Below, piece by piece: positions 1 to 9,341 of a stretch of 64,000 nt of DNA. The translations under genes were made by a program, and so were the position numbers. How positions within the stretch are numbered: position 1 is the first letter of the stretch; each line of letters starts with the position of its first letter. The stretch is taken from contig CM042015.1 of the NCBI GenBank assembly GCA_023525715.1, forward strand, positions 84,640,750-84,704,749, given 5' to 3'. The notes beneath the pieces were generated by a model, which was not told the origin of the DNA, did no database searches, and worked only from the letters and a program-made list of their open reading frames with translations. This stretch comes from Cichorium intybus. Its lineage: Eukaryota; Streptophyta; Magnoliopsida; Asterales; Asteraceae.

Positions 1-357
1 AGATAAAGTAAGATTATTAAATGAAGCTAGCACAAATATTATTTATGAAATGCTCGTAAACTGGTCTTCAATTAAATTTACATTGTTGTTTATTTGCATA
101 TTATAATATAGGGTTTTATTACTGTATTATTTACGTTTTTGACACCATATATTAATTTCTCAAGTTTTGTTTTTTAACATCGGTAAATCTAAATGTCTAC
201 TCTATGCAGTTGTTGTAGTTAAAAATCAAACAGCGGTCATCGATCGCTATTTGAAATTGTGGTTTTCGCAGTAGCAAAACAAGTTTTTATTATTATGTAG
301 AATTTGTATATTAGAGTATTAATACTATATAGAATTTAATATATTATAAAAAGTCAT
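1..357. other. AT-rich flank, no gene seen
   Basis: This is AT-rich sequence to the left of the first hAT element. I see no open frame with a recognisable product, no RNA gene and no clear repeat end. Its last bases run into the 8-bp target-site duplication that starts at 358. Confidence 0.5.
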
Positions 358-365
358 ATAAAAAC
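358..365. repeat. Left target-site duplication of the hAT element
   Basis: ATAAAAAC, identical to 7477-7484 and directly adjoining the CAAGG terminus. Confidence 0.85.
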
Positions 366-890
366 CAAGGTTCTGAAAACCGGACCGACAAGCGAAACGG
401 TGGCCGTACCGGTTCAATGATTCAACTGGTTCATCCGGTCGGACTGGTCCAAAAAACCGGATGACGTCATTATTACGTAATAATTATTTTTAAAATTATT
501 AAAAAATTCAAAAAATACCAAATAAATTACAAACTAAAAATATCAATGAAAATAGTCTTCATCATTGAATAAAAATATCAAACACACAAACTACCATGAA
601 AATAATCCACCACATCTTGATTCTAATATTCAAAAAGAACAAAGTTCACGACATCAACATCAAAATACCATAAAAAATAGTGTATCAAAATCCAAAATCC
701 ATCATATCCTAGTCTTCATATAAAGGAATCCATCTCAAGTTCTTCTAACGCAACTCCTTCTTCATTTTCTTCAACATCAAATACAAATTTAACTTTAGAA
801 AAACTAAATTGAAAAATAACCATCATATTGATAAAATAACATAAAATACTAACCTTGAGAAGCTTGTGAATCAAAAGTTGTTGATTTATT

Positions 891-3074
891 TTAGTTTGGT
901 GGCTCTTCTTCAATCATATTCTCCAAGTCGTAATAATTTAATTCCCCTTCTGGTGTTTCATTGACCACCCAAAAATCCATTTTATCAATGCTCTCATAAT
1001 CGACCGGATCATAGGACCTTTTGTTATCCTTGAGCCTAGAAAAATATTATTATACTTGTAAACATAAAAAGAAAGTTAAAACAAGTTTGAAAAAGATAAG
1101 TTACTTATTTTGTAGACGCAAGTTATAATGAACATAAACAAGGTCATTAAGCCTTTGGTGCTCTAACCGATTTCTTCTTTTAGTGTGGATTCTTTCAAAG
1201 ACACTCAAATTCCGCTCACACCCTGAGAAGAAGCAGTTTGGATTAAAATTCGAATGGCAAATTTTTGCAATGCCGGAGCAGCTCCACCATTCATCTAATG
1301 GAAAATAACAAAATAATATTATAATGTTTTTACTATAATTCATCATTACTAAAAACTTGGAAAGCATATTACTAGGACGAGTGGTACTGTAAGAAGATAA
1401 AGCAAGTCATCCACCAAAACTACCTTGATGCTCACGAAACAAGTTTAGTTGGTTCATGAGATCTAGAGCATTGACATTACTGGCACTAGTGTAACGCTCA
1501 ATCATATCGATAACCCCGACAACCACCTCTGGTTTCTTGCAAAAACTTTCTTGATCATGTTGAAATACTGGATTTAGACAATAAGCAGCAACATGAAGAC
1601 TCTTACGCAACATCCTATCCCAATGATTTTTAATGATGTCATTATAAGGTTTGTACAACCCTCTATTGTTGCAAAAAAAGTTTCTTAATTCCTTTTTTTG
1701 CCCTATACATCCCTTCATACACATAACCTAAAAAAACATAATTAAAATAATAAAAATGTTAATATATTTGTAAAAAACATTAAAGAATACAAAAAAATAT
1801 AACAAAAATAAATTATACCTAGAGTAGGTTTCTCATCCAAATCACAAAGTCGCAAAAGTCTCAACATTGGAGTCATCACCTTTACTATGATAGCACAATT
1901 ATTCCAAAATATTTCATTCAATATGATGAGCTTAACTTCTTTGGCTTTGTCCAACTTAATCACTTTTTTATAATCTGGGGAGGTGACCATAGCTTGCAAA
2001 TCATGTTTGTGATCACTCAAACTCTTCAATGCAATAAATGCGGTACCAAAATGAGTGGCACCGGGGCGAATAATGTCTGTCCATCCAGGTCTTTTTCGTA
2101 ACCAATTTAATGGCCATTTGTGGTTCTAACAAAAACTGTAACCCTCGATGCAAGTGTAACCAAATCAGCCACTTCAGGCATCCCCACTATGTCCTTCATA
2201 ATCAAGTTCATACAATGAGCTGCACAAGGAGACCAACAAATAGAAGGATATTTCTCACATAACAATTTTCCGGCAGCCTTATAGTTTGCAGCATTACTAG
2301 TGACTAAATGAACTACATTATGATGACAAACAATCTCAACAATCTCATTAAATAAGTTGCATAACGTCGGTGCATTACTCTCGATATCTGATGCATCAAC
2401 TGATTTGATGAAAGAAATCGCCTTTGCACAATACACCATAAAATTAATAAGGGGCCTTTGTCTTGCTCATTGCTATTTGGAAAAGCGGAGAATTTACAGC
2501 ATTCATAGGTATGCAAGAATCATACAACCACATAACAAGAGCTAAATCTGTATCATGCCATCTTTCCTTACTTTGCAAAGCTGCTTTAATCGAAGGTTGA
2601 GAAGGGTCGTGCACACCTCGTTTGAAAGAAGATGTCACATTTTGGGAGGTAGGAGGAGCCTTTCTCTTTCCATCTTTTTTTAGTTGTCTGTTGGTCGAGT
2701 ATTTGAACCTCATCATCAACATTCATCCCCGAAGTATCACCGACATGTTTCTCTTTTGCTTTTTCGACATTTTCATCCAATGAACCTTGTATGAGCAACT
2801 TGAAATCTCCAGGAACACTCAAAAATTGTGAAATACCACCTTTCACTTGAGCAAGGTGTTGTTTCATTCTATTGATACCTCCACCATGAAATTTGTTTTT
2901 ACAAAAATCACAAAAATATGACTTTTTTCCATCTTCATCTCGAATTTCAGTAATATACTTCCAAGCTATGTCCCTTTTTGCTCAAACATTTGATTGAGTA
3001 GAAGCTTGTTGACTAGAGGGGTTTGTATTCGACTGTCTTTCGGATGGATTTGAGCTTGAACCTGGATTACTCAT
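891..3074 (-). pseudogene. hAT transposase (BED finger, DUF659, hATC), broken
   Basis: This is a DNA-cutting transposase of the hAT superfamily read on the minus strand from an ATG at 3072-3074. Next comes a BED-type zinc finger (CDFCKNKFHGG... then MKQHLAQVKGG, about 2845-2910). Near 2107-2439 lies a DUF659-like core with the family signatures SVDASDI, NAANY, AAGKLL and WSPCAAHCMNLI. The hATC dimerisation domain is at 1101-1270 (GCERNLSVFERIHTKRRNRL), followed by a final acidic exon at about 891-1036 (SYDPVDYESIDKMDFWVV). Several introns separate these blocks. Damage includes an in-frame TGA as codon 31 (2982-2984), a frameshift at a T-run near 2680 and further frame changes before 2440. The domain order and the last exon are standard for plant hAT transposases, so identity is firm. 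No functional protein can be made. Confidence 0.88.
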
Positions 3075-3464
3075 AGTCTACAATGAAAACAAAATCCACA
3101 TAAACCATCAATGATAAAACCCAACATCCACATTAACCAATTTCATCAATTTGCTCAACCTAAAACTGACGAACCCACTGTATGCTTAATAATGAAAAGT
3201 AACAGAAAAGATCAAGTAAACTCAGTAACTAGATCAATAATCAAATCAAGAGCAAACTCAGTAACTAGCAAACTCATAGGTAACTAGAATCAATTGTAAA
3301 AATCAAGTACCATAATCATTTGGCAAAATCAGTAACTAGAATCAATAATCAAATCAGGAGCAAACTCATAGCTAACTAGATTGAATAATCAAAACAATAG
3401 AAAATACATTACCTTGGGGATTCCGTTATTCACGGTTGATGACTGAGGAGTAATTTGGCAGAAT
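3075..3464 (-). other. 5' leader and leader intron of the hAT transposase gene
   Basis: AT-rich sequence upstream of the transposase ATG. On the minus strand a good donor (CCCCAAG/GTAATG, near 3412) suggests a leader intron reaching close to the ATG. The exon upstream of it is cut by mitochondrial DNA at about 3465. Confidence 0.45.
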
Positions 3465-3515
3465 GGTTCAGGATCGGGCCGAGGGCTGCCCCCTCTTCCC
3501 CTCACTCTCATTTCC

Positions 3516-3984
3516 CTAATATGAACCTTGAGTCATCAAAGCCTTTCTGACTCGGCCTGGCCCGGTCGCCCTACGCGACTGGCGCTTCAAAAGGCGAAAC
3601 TCTCGTCGTAGTTTGGCGTATTTCGATACATATAAAAGATCCGCAAAAGAGTTTTTTTTATACTTGTTCCATATATGTCTGCTTTGACTGGAATGAATGT
3701 TCTGAAGAAACCTCAATTAAGTTATGTTATAGAAAAAGAGGATTTTTTCGTTTTTGCCCTCCTGTTGAGAAAGCATTCATTTCTGGTCACACCTATTCCT
3801 TCTACTCCGTAAATAGTCTCAAGCAGCTCGCCACGCATGCATACATGATTGAAAGGACTTAGATGCCCATTTCTATGTAGCCACAAGGCCCGTTCAACAT
3901 ACCTGAGGAGAGACGTAGAAGCAGGTTGGGGAGAGGCTTCGCTGGACAAGCGGAACTTGAACGAAATTGTATAGTTAGTCAATA
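3516..3984. other. Mitochondrial spacer, no known gene
   Basis: Part of the mitochondrial insert. Two short minus-strand open frames (3516-3716 and 3722-3994) show no family signature I recognise and look like mitochondrial intergenic sequence. Confidence 0.4.
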
Positions 3985-3987
3985 CAG

Positions 3988-4140
3988 GTATCACGTCAGG
4001 ATCCGTTGCTCAAACCGAATCACGCCAACGTTATGGAAGTTCCTAGATCGTGTAAAATAATAGTAGTACCAAAGGCAGCACCCTCTGATTTCATAATAAA
4101 AAATGGAAAATTGGCTATGGAGATTCCGTGCGGTCAGAAA
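3988..4140 (+). pseudogene. rpl5: Mitochondrial rpl5 fragment (ribosomal protein L5, N-terminal part)
   Basis: Reading from 3988 gives VSRQDPLLKPNHANVMEV, then PRSCKIIVVPKAAPSDFI, then IKNGKLAMEIPCGQK. This matches the N-terminal third of plant mitochondrial ribosomal protein L5, which binds 5S rRNA in the large subunit. Similarity starts and stops abruptly, upstream of VSRQD and after GQK at about 4139, so it is a fragment of about 50 codons. Ser (TCA), Pro (CCG, twice) and His (CAC) occur where I expect Leu, Leu, Leu and Tyr. Each is one C-to-U edit away, as expected for genomic mitochondrial DNA. It has no function in the nucleus. Confidence 0.8.
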
Positions 4141-4164
4141 TATTCAGCCCGTAACCATATTTGA

Positions 4165-4283
4165 TTCTTAGCACGTTAAGGGAAATTCAATCAAGTCCCA
4201 GACTTTCTTTTCTTTCATCGACTCCATCTCGTCCTGCATTGCTTGAATCCACTCCCTAGCAGCAGGCCTTGAGAGAGCCTCTT
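4165..4283 (-). pseudogene. Copia reverse-transcriptase scrap inside the mitochondrial DNA
   Basis: The minus strand reads EALSRPAAREWIQAMQDE then MESMKEKKVWDLIEFPL. This is the start of the Ty1/copia reverse-transcriptase domain (pattern W-x-x-AM-x-x-E ... W-x-L). About 39 codons survive and it is a dead fragment. Copia scraps are known residents of plant mitochondrial genomes, so this one probably moved from nucleus to mitochondrion before returning within the insert. A direct nuclear insertion cannot be excluded without the source mitochondrial genome. Confidence 0.75.
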
Positions 4284-4439
4284 AAACATAAACCCCTCCG
4301 GCCGAAGACTAGTGGTAGGTGGTCCCGCGGAGCTTTCGGAAAAGGGTAGCCTAGTGTGTAAGCACAACAATGAACCGCGGCGAACCCCCAGACGACCTAT
4401 CTAAAACTTGACTCAAATAATGATGTCGAAGTAGGAAAC

Positions 4440-4903
4440 TTTTTCAATTATCAAGATTTGTAATGATTCCTTATGGGTTGAATCTTTGGGAAGTTAGAAA
4501 TGGGTCAGTCTATCTTATTGAGTCACTTGAAGAGGTAGAGTCAAATAGAATTTATTTATACACATCAAATAAACTAGGATGAAACATAGGATTCGGTGGA
4601 TGATTTGGCATCCTTTATTAATTGCGTATATAACGGTAGCCCTTCCTAAATAGTTTTTGAGTAGGCTAGGAAAGAAAGAAGAAATGATAGAGCGAAATGG
4701 GTTGGTTGCCCAAAGGGCTATCTGATCTGATCATGGGGGGATAGCACAAGTTTGAGGACCCGTTGGTCAAAGGAAATGGGGGTCCTGATTCCGGGACGGA
4801 GCCGTATGACGCGAGAGTCTCACGTACGGTTCCTTTGAGAAGGGTGTGATACCACCACCTATCAGGCCCGACGAGCGGTCCACGGAGCTGCATCCCTACT
4901 CAC
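4440..4903 (+). other. 3' part of nad1 group II intron (last intron)
   Basis: Non-coding sequence leading into the last nad1 exon, ending with a recognisable domain V and a short domain VI-like stretch. In plant mitochondria this intron hosts matR. No matR coding sequence is present, so only the intron's 3' end is carried. The exact 5' limit is a guess. Confidence 0.65.
4799..4832 (+). ncRNA. Group II intron domain V hairpin
   Basis: A 34-nt hairpin beginning GAGCCGTATGACGCGAGAGT and closing with CACGTACGGTTC. The GAGCCGTA/TACGGTTC stem, the AGC triad near the 5' end and the purine-rich apical loop are the hallmarks of group II domain V, the catalytic core. It lies about 70 nt upstream of the nad1 exon, as expected. 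Confidence 0.85.
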
Positions 4904-5163
4904 CTGGTCCATGCACATCGCTCTCTCCAGGAGGTTGGCCGCCTATCCTAGATCTTCCCATTTCAAATAAGATCCCGGGCTCGATCCGGTTTAGTATCAA
5001 GGTGATTCTTTTTCTGTTCCTATATATATGGGTCCGTGCAGCATTTCCACGATATCGTTATGATCAATTAATGGGACTTGGCCGGAAAGTGTTCTTGCCT
5101 CTATCATTAGCTCGGGTAGTCCCCGTTTCTGGTGTTTTAGTCACCTTTCAATGGCTCCCTTAA
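4904..5163 (+). pseudogene. nad1: Last exon of mitochondrial nad1 (NADH dehydrogenase subunit 1)
   Basis: In mitochondria this exon encodes the C-terminal membrane segment of complex I subunit ND1. The frame reads GPCTSLSPGGWPPILDLPIS and continues through FLFLYIWVRAAFPRYRYDQL to VSGVLVTFQWLP and a TAA at 5161-5163. Its length of about 260 bp agrees with the usual last exon. The frame is intact, so the transfer may be fairly recent. Codons such as CGG in GLGRKVF sit where an edited Trp is expected, so the copy derives from unedited DNA. The other exons are absent, so it cannot make a protein. The exon start is placed from the intron end and length and could be off by a few bases. Confidence 0.9.
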
Positions 5164-6140
5164 TTATGTGCGAGGAATTGCCCTATTGAGTAATGGGAAG
5201 CGGGCTACTCCCCGAAAATGCCCCGCCCCTAGGTTCATTTGTCGTTGGGGCTAAAAATCTTCCTTGCTCGCTGAAGGAACCTCTTTCCGTTGTTAAAGCA
5301 AGTACGCTTTTCAAGCTTTTTCCTTACTCTTACTAAAGCAGGCACACGCAAAACTCTCTATTTGGCTTTTGACTGAAACCAATACGTCTAAACATAAGGT
5401 AGGTGCTTTCACGACTCACTAAACGGGGGATCAAGAAGGAAAGCGTTCATCCCAGACAACTCCGCAACTACAAGACGGTATCCTCTCCTTAGCATAAAGC
5501 ACCCCCTTGGATTCATCCGAAATCGATTCCGATTCAACCGCAAATGCTCTTTCCAACTCCCTCAATAAACGCTAGCATGTAGCTCCCAGAGCTACCATGA
5601 GGTAAGAGCTATCACTAAGCTTCCAAACCAGGAGGACCGTTCGGGGAGTCCGTGGCATAAAAAAAGAAGGATTTGAGTCTGAGAAAGACTGTTTCCCCAT
5701 TTTCATACGAATAGTGAGAAATCTCAGAGTTTCTCCAGTTGGGGCATAGAAAGAAGACCTGAACTCGGTGTTTCCTCAATCTGAATAGATCAATCTGGAT
5801 TATAGGCCAGCAAGCCCGGAACCAGCAAGTGGGAGCTTGCTGGCAAAGAGAATGTTAGTGAGTCTTAGCCATGATCAGACGAATGGTGTCAAAGACGAGA
5901 AAGAAGAAAGAGGAAAATGAGACATTCAATCATGATTTAGCGGGGGCAGTTAGACGATGCAAGGTATGCTTCAGAAGGCCTAGTTCAATCTGAGAGGTTT
6001 CCCATGCTCTCGCTCCTTAGAAAGATTAGGTGATAGGATACGCCGACCTTTAGTTAGAAAGAGCCGGGTGACCCCCTATCAATCTGCTTTCGCCGCTAGC
6101 CTCTCCTTTGCTTTTTTAGCATGCAGTCAATCATCGCCGA
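5164..6140. other. Mitochondrial spacer downstream of nad1
   Basis: GC-balanced sequence with no long open frame and no tRNA or rRNA that I recognise. It fits plant mitochondrial intergenic DNA. Confidence 0.5.
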
Positions 6141-6151
6141 AGGTGGAGGAG

Positions 6152-7119
6152 TGATAACGCCTAGTAATATCAAGCATTGTAGTCATTATTGAACTATGTT
6201 TTGAATGAAATATAATTCTGAAAATGTGATATTACTCATGTTTCGTGCCAAGGGTTCTGTGTACAAATTATAGGAAATCCAGGGTAAAAAGTGTAAGTTT
6301 TGGCAGAGTTTGGAAAGAAGGCTACTTCAGGTCGAAGTAACACGTGCGTCGAAGAGCACACGACGCGGTGAGTTGTTCAACGGATAAGGATTTGAATTTT
6401 AAAGTACGAAGAATCGGGGGATCAAGACAATCTGCGCCACATATAAGCCCATAACACGACGCAGGAAGACAATATCCGCAACTATAAATAGAGGGTCCCG
6501 GTTCATGATTCGGGAGCGAAGATCCGACCTTTATGTGGAACTCAGGCATCTTTGACTCAGAACTCGTAGCTTAGTTATTTATAATTGGTAGTTTGATAGT
6601 TTTAGTTATTATTTCGTTTTATTTTCGGTTTTTGTTCTTTCGTGCGATCAAGGATTCTGGATTGTAGAACACCGTTGACCACGTGGATCTGGATTTTATT
6701 CCTGTTTTCAGAAGCATCCGACTCTGATTTCGGGTTTAGTTTTAATGCAAGTTTGGTTTGCTGTTATTTTATGTTCGTATATGGTTTCTGTTTGATAATA
6801 GTTGTCATTCGATTGATTGTTTAAGTTGATTTAGTTTCTGATTTCTGAGTCATACCTCGAGATCAGACTGGTGTGGTTTGGTTGATTGTGATTCAAGTTC
6901 AAGTTTAGATCGGTAGTTACATTTCTGCGTTTTCGAGTTTTTTAGTTAATCGATGTGTATGAATGGAAACCGTCTATAGAGTGACATTATAGATTGGTCG
7001 AGTTTTGACACAGATTGTCATGCATTGATTCCACGTTTCGACCCTTACTTACTACTAGCAAGTGGACTGGTAAGGTTAAATCTTGTATTTTTTACCGCAT
7101 CAACGACTACGACATGTCA
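6152..7119 (+). mobile_element. Solo LTR (968 bp) inside the hAT element
   Basis: The segment begins TGATAACGCC and ends ACATGTCA (TG...CA). It is flanked by a perfect 5-bp duplication AGGAG at 6147-6151 and 7120-7124. A TATAAATA box at 6483-6490 and a long transcribed-looking T-rich stretch behind it fit a U3/R layout on the plus strand. Joining the flanks restores continuous leader-like sequence (GGTGG AGGAG CAGTCG). No internal retrotransposon sequence is present, so this is the product of LTR-LTR recombination. The family is uncertain, probably Ty3/gypsy. Confidence 0.75.
6483..6490 (+). promoter_or_regulatory. TATA box of the solo LTR
   Basis: TATAAATA followed by GAGGGTCCCG. It sits in the U3-like part of the LTR. 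The same TATAAATAGAG context recurs in the other solo LTR at 34951. Confidence 0.5.
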
Positions 7120-7476
7120 AGGAGCAGTCGCTGCCGGAGGAGCAAAGGCCGGAGGACCAATCGCTGGCAGCAAGAGAGGGAATCGGGATGCTTGTTCGTC
7201 AAAATGGAGGAGCCAACATCTAGGTTTTACGAATGAATACGAATCAGAATTACGCATATCTGTTCCACTTTCCAGTATTTCAAAAACACTGATTAAAAAA
7301 ATTAAAAAAAATGAAAAATAAAAAGAAACCGGTTCTTAGAGCTTAAAAACCGGAGCGGTCGAACCACGAATCGTAAAAAACTACCGGTTTTTAGCGGGTC
7401 AGATATCAAGCGGTTGGCCTTAAAAACCGGAAACCTTACCGGTTCCCGGTTGAACCGGCTGGTTTTCAAAACAGTG

Positions 7477-7484
7477 ATAAAAAC
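7477..7484. repeat. Right target-site duplication of the hAT element
   Basis: ATAAAAAC, identical to 358-365 and directly adjoining the CAGTG terminus. Confidence 0.85.
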
Positions 7485-7680
7485 ATAACATAAAGCATAT
7501 GTAATGTTTTAATATAATAATATGGAAATGAAAAAGGGCTAAAGTGTCAAACAAAGTTTAATTGCAATCTATGTGTTCGACTTCCGATGCAAAAGGTATG
7601 ATAACAAACGTGTACTAGACTAAAGATGAGTCCCAGATACCAACCGACAAACTGATGTGAAAAGAAAATGAACGATCAAG
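7485..7680. other. Short unassigned stretch after the hAT element
   Basis: AT-rich. It may already belong to the decayed gypsy body that becomes readable at 7681. Confidence 0.3.
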
Positions 7681-8378
7681 ATGTTAGAGGACATGTTACA
7701 ACCACGTGTCATCTATTTTGGGTGAAATTGGGATAAACACTTATCGCTCATCGTTTTTTCGTATAATGATAGTTATCACTCAACTATTGGAATGGAACCA
7801 TTTGAAGTCATGTATAATCATAAATGTCGAACCTAAACATGATGGTTAGAATCGGGGAAAAGCCAATAGCTGGACCAGAATTAATTCTCAAAATGATAGA
7901 AAAGCGCAGCAAAAGAACATATGATGTTGGACGAGAGTGACAAAAAGTTTACTAAGACAAAAGGTGTAAATACTTAGAAAGTGGGTGACTTTGTTATGTT
8001 AAAAGTCTCCCTTTTAAAATGGGTCATATGTTTTGGTAGACATGAGAAATTAAGTCCTTGCTATATTGGTCCTTTCAGAATTCTATAAAGAATTAGACAT
8101 GTGGCTTATAAGATTGAATTATCGGAATAATTAACCGGCTATAATTCATAACTTTTTTAACACATGTCGAACTTGAAAATAAGTTACCTAGAAGAATCGA
8201 AGATGATATTAGAGAAAGTGAAACGATTCTGAAACAAAGAGATAAGGATAATTGAGGTACATTGGCATCACCATCAAGGTACATATGTTACTTGGGAATC
8301 CAAGGAAGATATAAAGAACAAGTGCCCTCAAATCCATACTAGAAAATTCAGGGGCGGATCCTTTTGAGGGAGGTTAAA
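7681..8378 (+). pseudogene. Ty3/gypsy pol C-terminal end (integrase), decayed
   Basis: The plus-strand frame from 7681 reads MLEDMLQPRVIYFG, a stop, then NWDKHLSLIVFSYNDSYHS and TIGMEPFEVMYNHKCRT. This matches the conserved integrase tail of plant Ty3/gypsy elements. Further on come recognisable but frame-broken stretches: a Y-I-G-P-F/RVAYKIELS-like block near 8070-8125 and an HMSNLK block near 8163. A THPTW/VTWE-like block lies near 8290 and the usual FRGGSFEGG-type tail at about 8350. It has many stops and frameshifts. It ends at a purine-rich tract before an LTR start. Confidence 0.8.
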
Positions 8379-9341
8379 TGTCACACTGTGATTTCATAAG
8401 TGACGTGCGTAGTTGTTGATGCGGTCAAATATAAATACCTTATTACATTGAATAGATATGGTAACTAAGGGTAGGATCCAAGGAGCCTGTAATTTATATA
8501 TTGTGTCAAGAAAAACAATCCATCTATAGTGTCACTCTAAAGCAGAGAATCGCAAACACGTAATATAAAAAAAACCATATTGAAATTGAACACAACTAAG
8601 TAAAATACTTCTGTTATAGTTCACATGCAACTATGAACCAAAATGAAACTGATTTCAATTGTAAACTTCACTTTGATTAAAAACAAAAAACATAAACACT
8701 TGTTCCAACAAACGTTCCCAAACTAACGATTAATACTACCAACTATCAAATCTATGAACAAAGAACTACAAGAGTTGAATGCTTCTACTGAGATCTAAAA
8801 CCAAATGCTCGAATGATCTGAAAAAATCCAATGCTTAGGAACCCCCAACACTGAATCGATACCGACACTAAATAAAAGGCTAAAAAGCCAAAACAATAAA
8901 CGTAGACTTGAAACTACTGAAAAGCAACCAAATATGAACGAGAAGTAGCTCTGAGATCCATAGGAATACTCAATGGATGCCTAGATCTCTACTGGAGAAT
9001 GGTATTTAGAGTGGTGGAATCAGGCTTATTAGCGCCGCGAATAGGTTCACATAGCGACGCCAAATAACTACTTTCCCGGTACTCCATTTGACTGGTGAAT
9101 TCAAATTACGGAATAATCCAATCATGGTGTCGCAAACTCTCTCCCTTAGCGCCGCTAATTGCTCGATCCTTATCTCTTGATTTCCATCTTATCCAATTTT
9201 GCTTCTAATCCTGCAAATTAACACACTTCCTATCACAAACAACTTCTAGGAAAGTGAGTATATTCATTCGAGTTATAACAATTACTCAGCTAAAATACAC
9301 CAAATAATGCATAATTTATCCGAAGTAAAAGTGTGTTATCA
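8379..9341 (+). mobile_element. Probable 3' LTR of the decayed gypsy element
   Basis: A polypurine-like stretch (GAGGGAGGTTAAA, ending at 8378) is followed by TGTCACACTG, the expected order pol end, polypurine tract, LTR start. A possible end is GTGTGTTATCA at 9341 (TG...CA, 963 bp). No matching 5' LTR is in the window, so the end is tentative. Confidence 0.45.

Larger units (their letters stand above)
3465..6140. other. NUMT: mitochondrial DNA inserted in the nucleus
   Basis: This 2.7 kb stretch has the near-50% GC, mosaic look of plant mitochondrial DNA, unlike its AT-rich surroundings. It contains an rpl5 fragment, a copia reverse-transcriptase scrap, the 3' end of a nad1 trans-/cis-intron with domain V, the last nad1 exon and about 1 kb of downstream mitochondrial spacer. 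The nad1 and rpl5 codons still show C where the mature mitochondrial proteins need an edited U, so the source was organelle DNA and not processed mRNA. The gene order (rpl5 scrap then nad1 exon 5) reflects a rearranged mitochondrial genome. Ends are approximate. The left junction falls in the leader of the hAT gene, the right one just before the solo LTR. Confidence 0.82.
366..7476 (-). mobile_element. hAT transposon, degenerate autonomous copy with nested inserts
   Basis: The element is bounded by a perfect 8-bp direct repeat ATAAAAAC (358-365 and 7477-7484), the duplication length typical of the hAT superfamily. The left end reads CAAGGTTCTGAAAACCGG. The reverse complement of the right end reads CACTGTTTTGAAAACCAG, giving 14 of 18 matching terminal positions, and CAAGG/CACTG fit the hAT CANNG terminus. 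CCGG-rich subterminal repeats follow inward at both ends (365-460 and 7325-7470). Inside, a minus-strand transposase gene occupies 891-3074. A minus-strand 5' untranslated exon ends at a CAAG/GTAATG donor near 3412. Mitochondrial DNA (about 3465-6140) and a solo LTR (6152-7119) lie in what would be the 5' leader. Without those inserts the element would be roughly 3.5 kb, normal for hAT. It is surely inactive because the transposase is broken. Confidence 0.88.

Noticed and set aside
3516..3994. Two minus-strand frames as possible mitochondrial genes
   Set aside because: No similarity to any mitochondrial protein that I recognise; they lie in spacer-like mitochondrial DNA.
4799..4832. tRNA-like or riboswitch-like hairpin
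   Set aside because: Sequence and position match group II intron domain V next to the nad1 exon.
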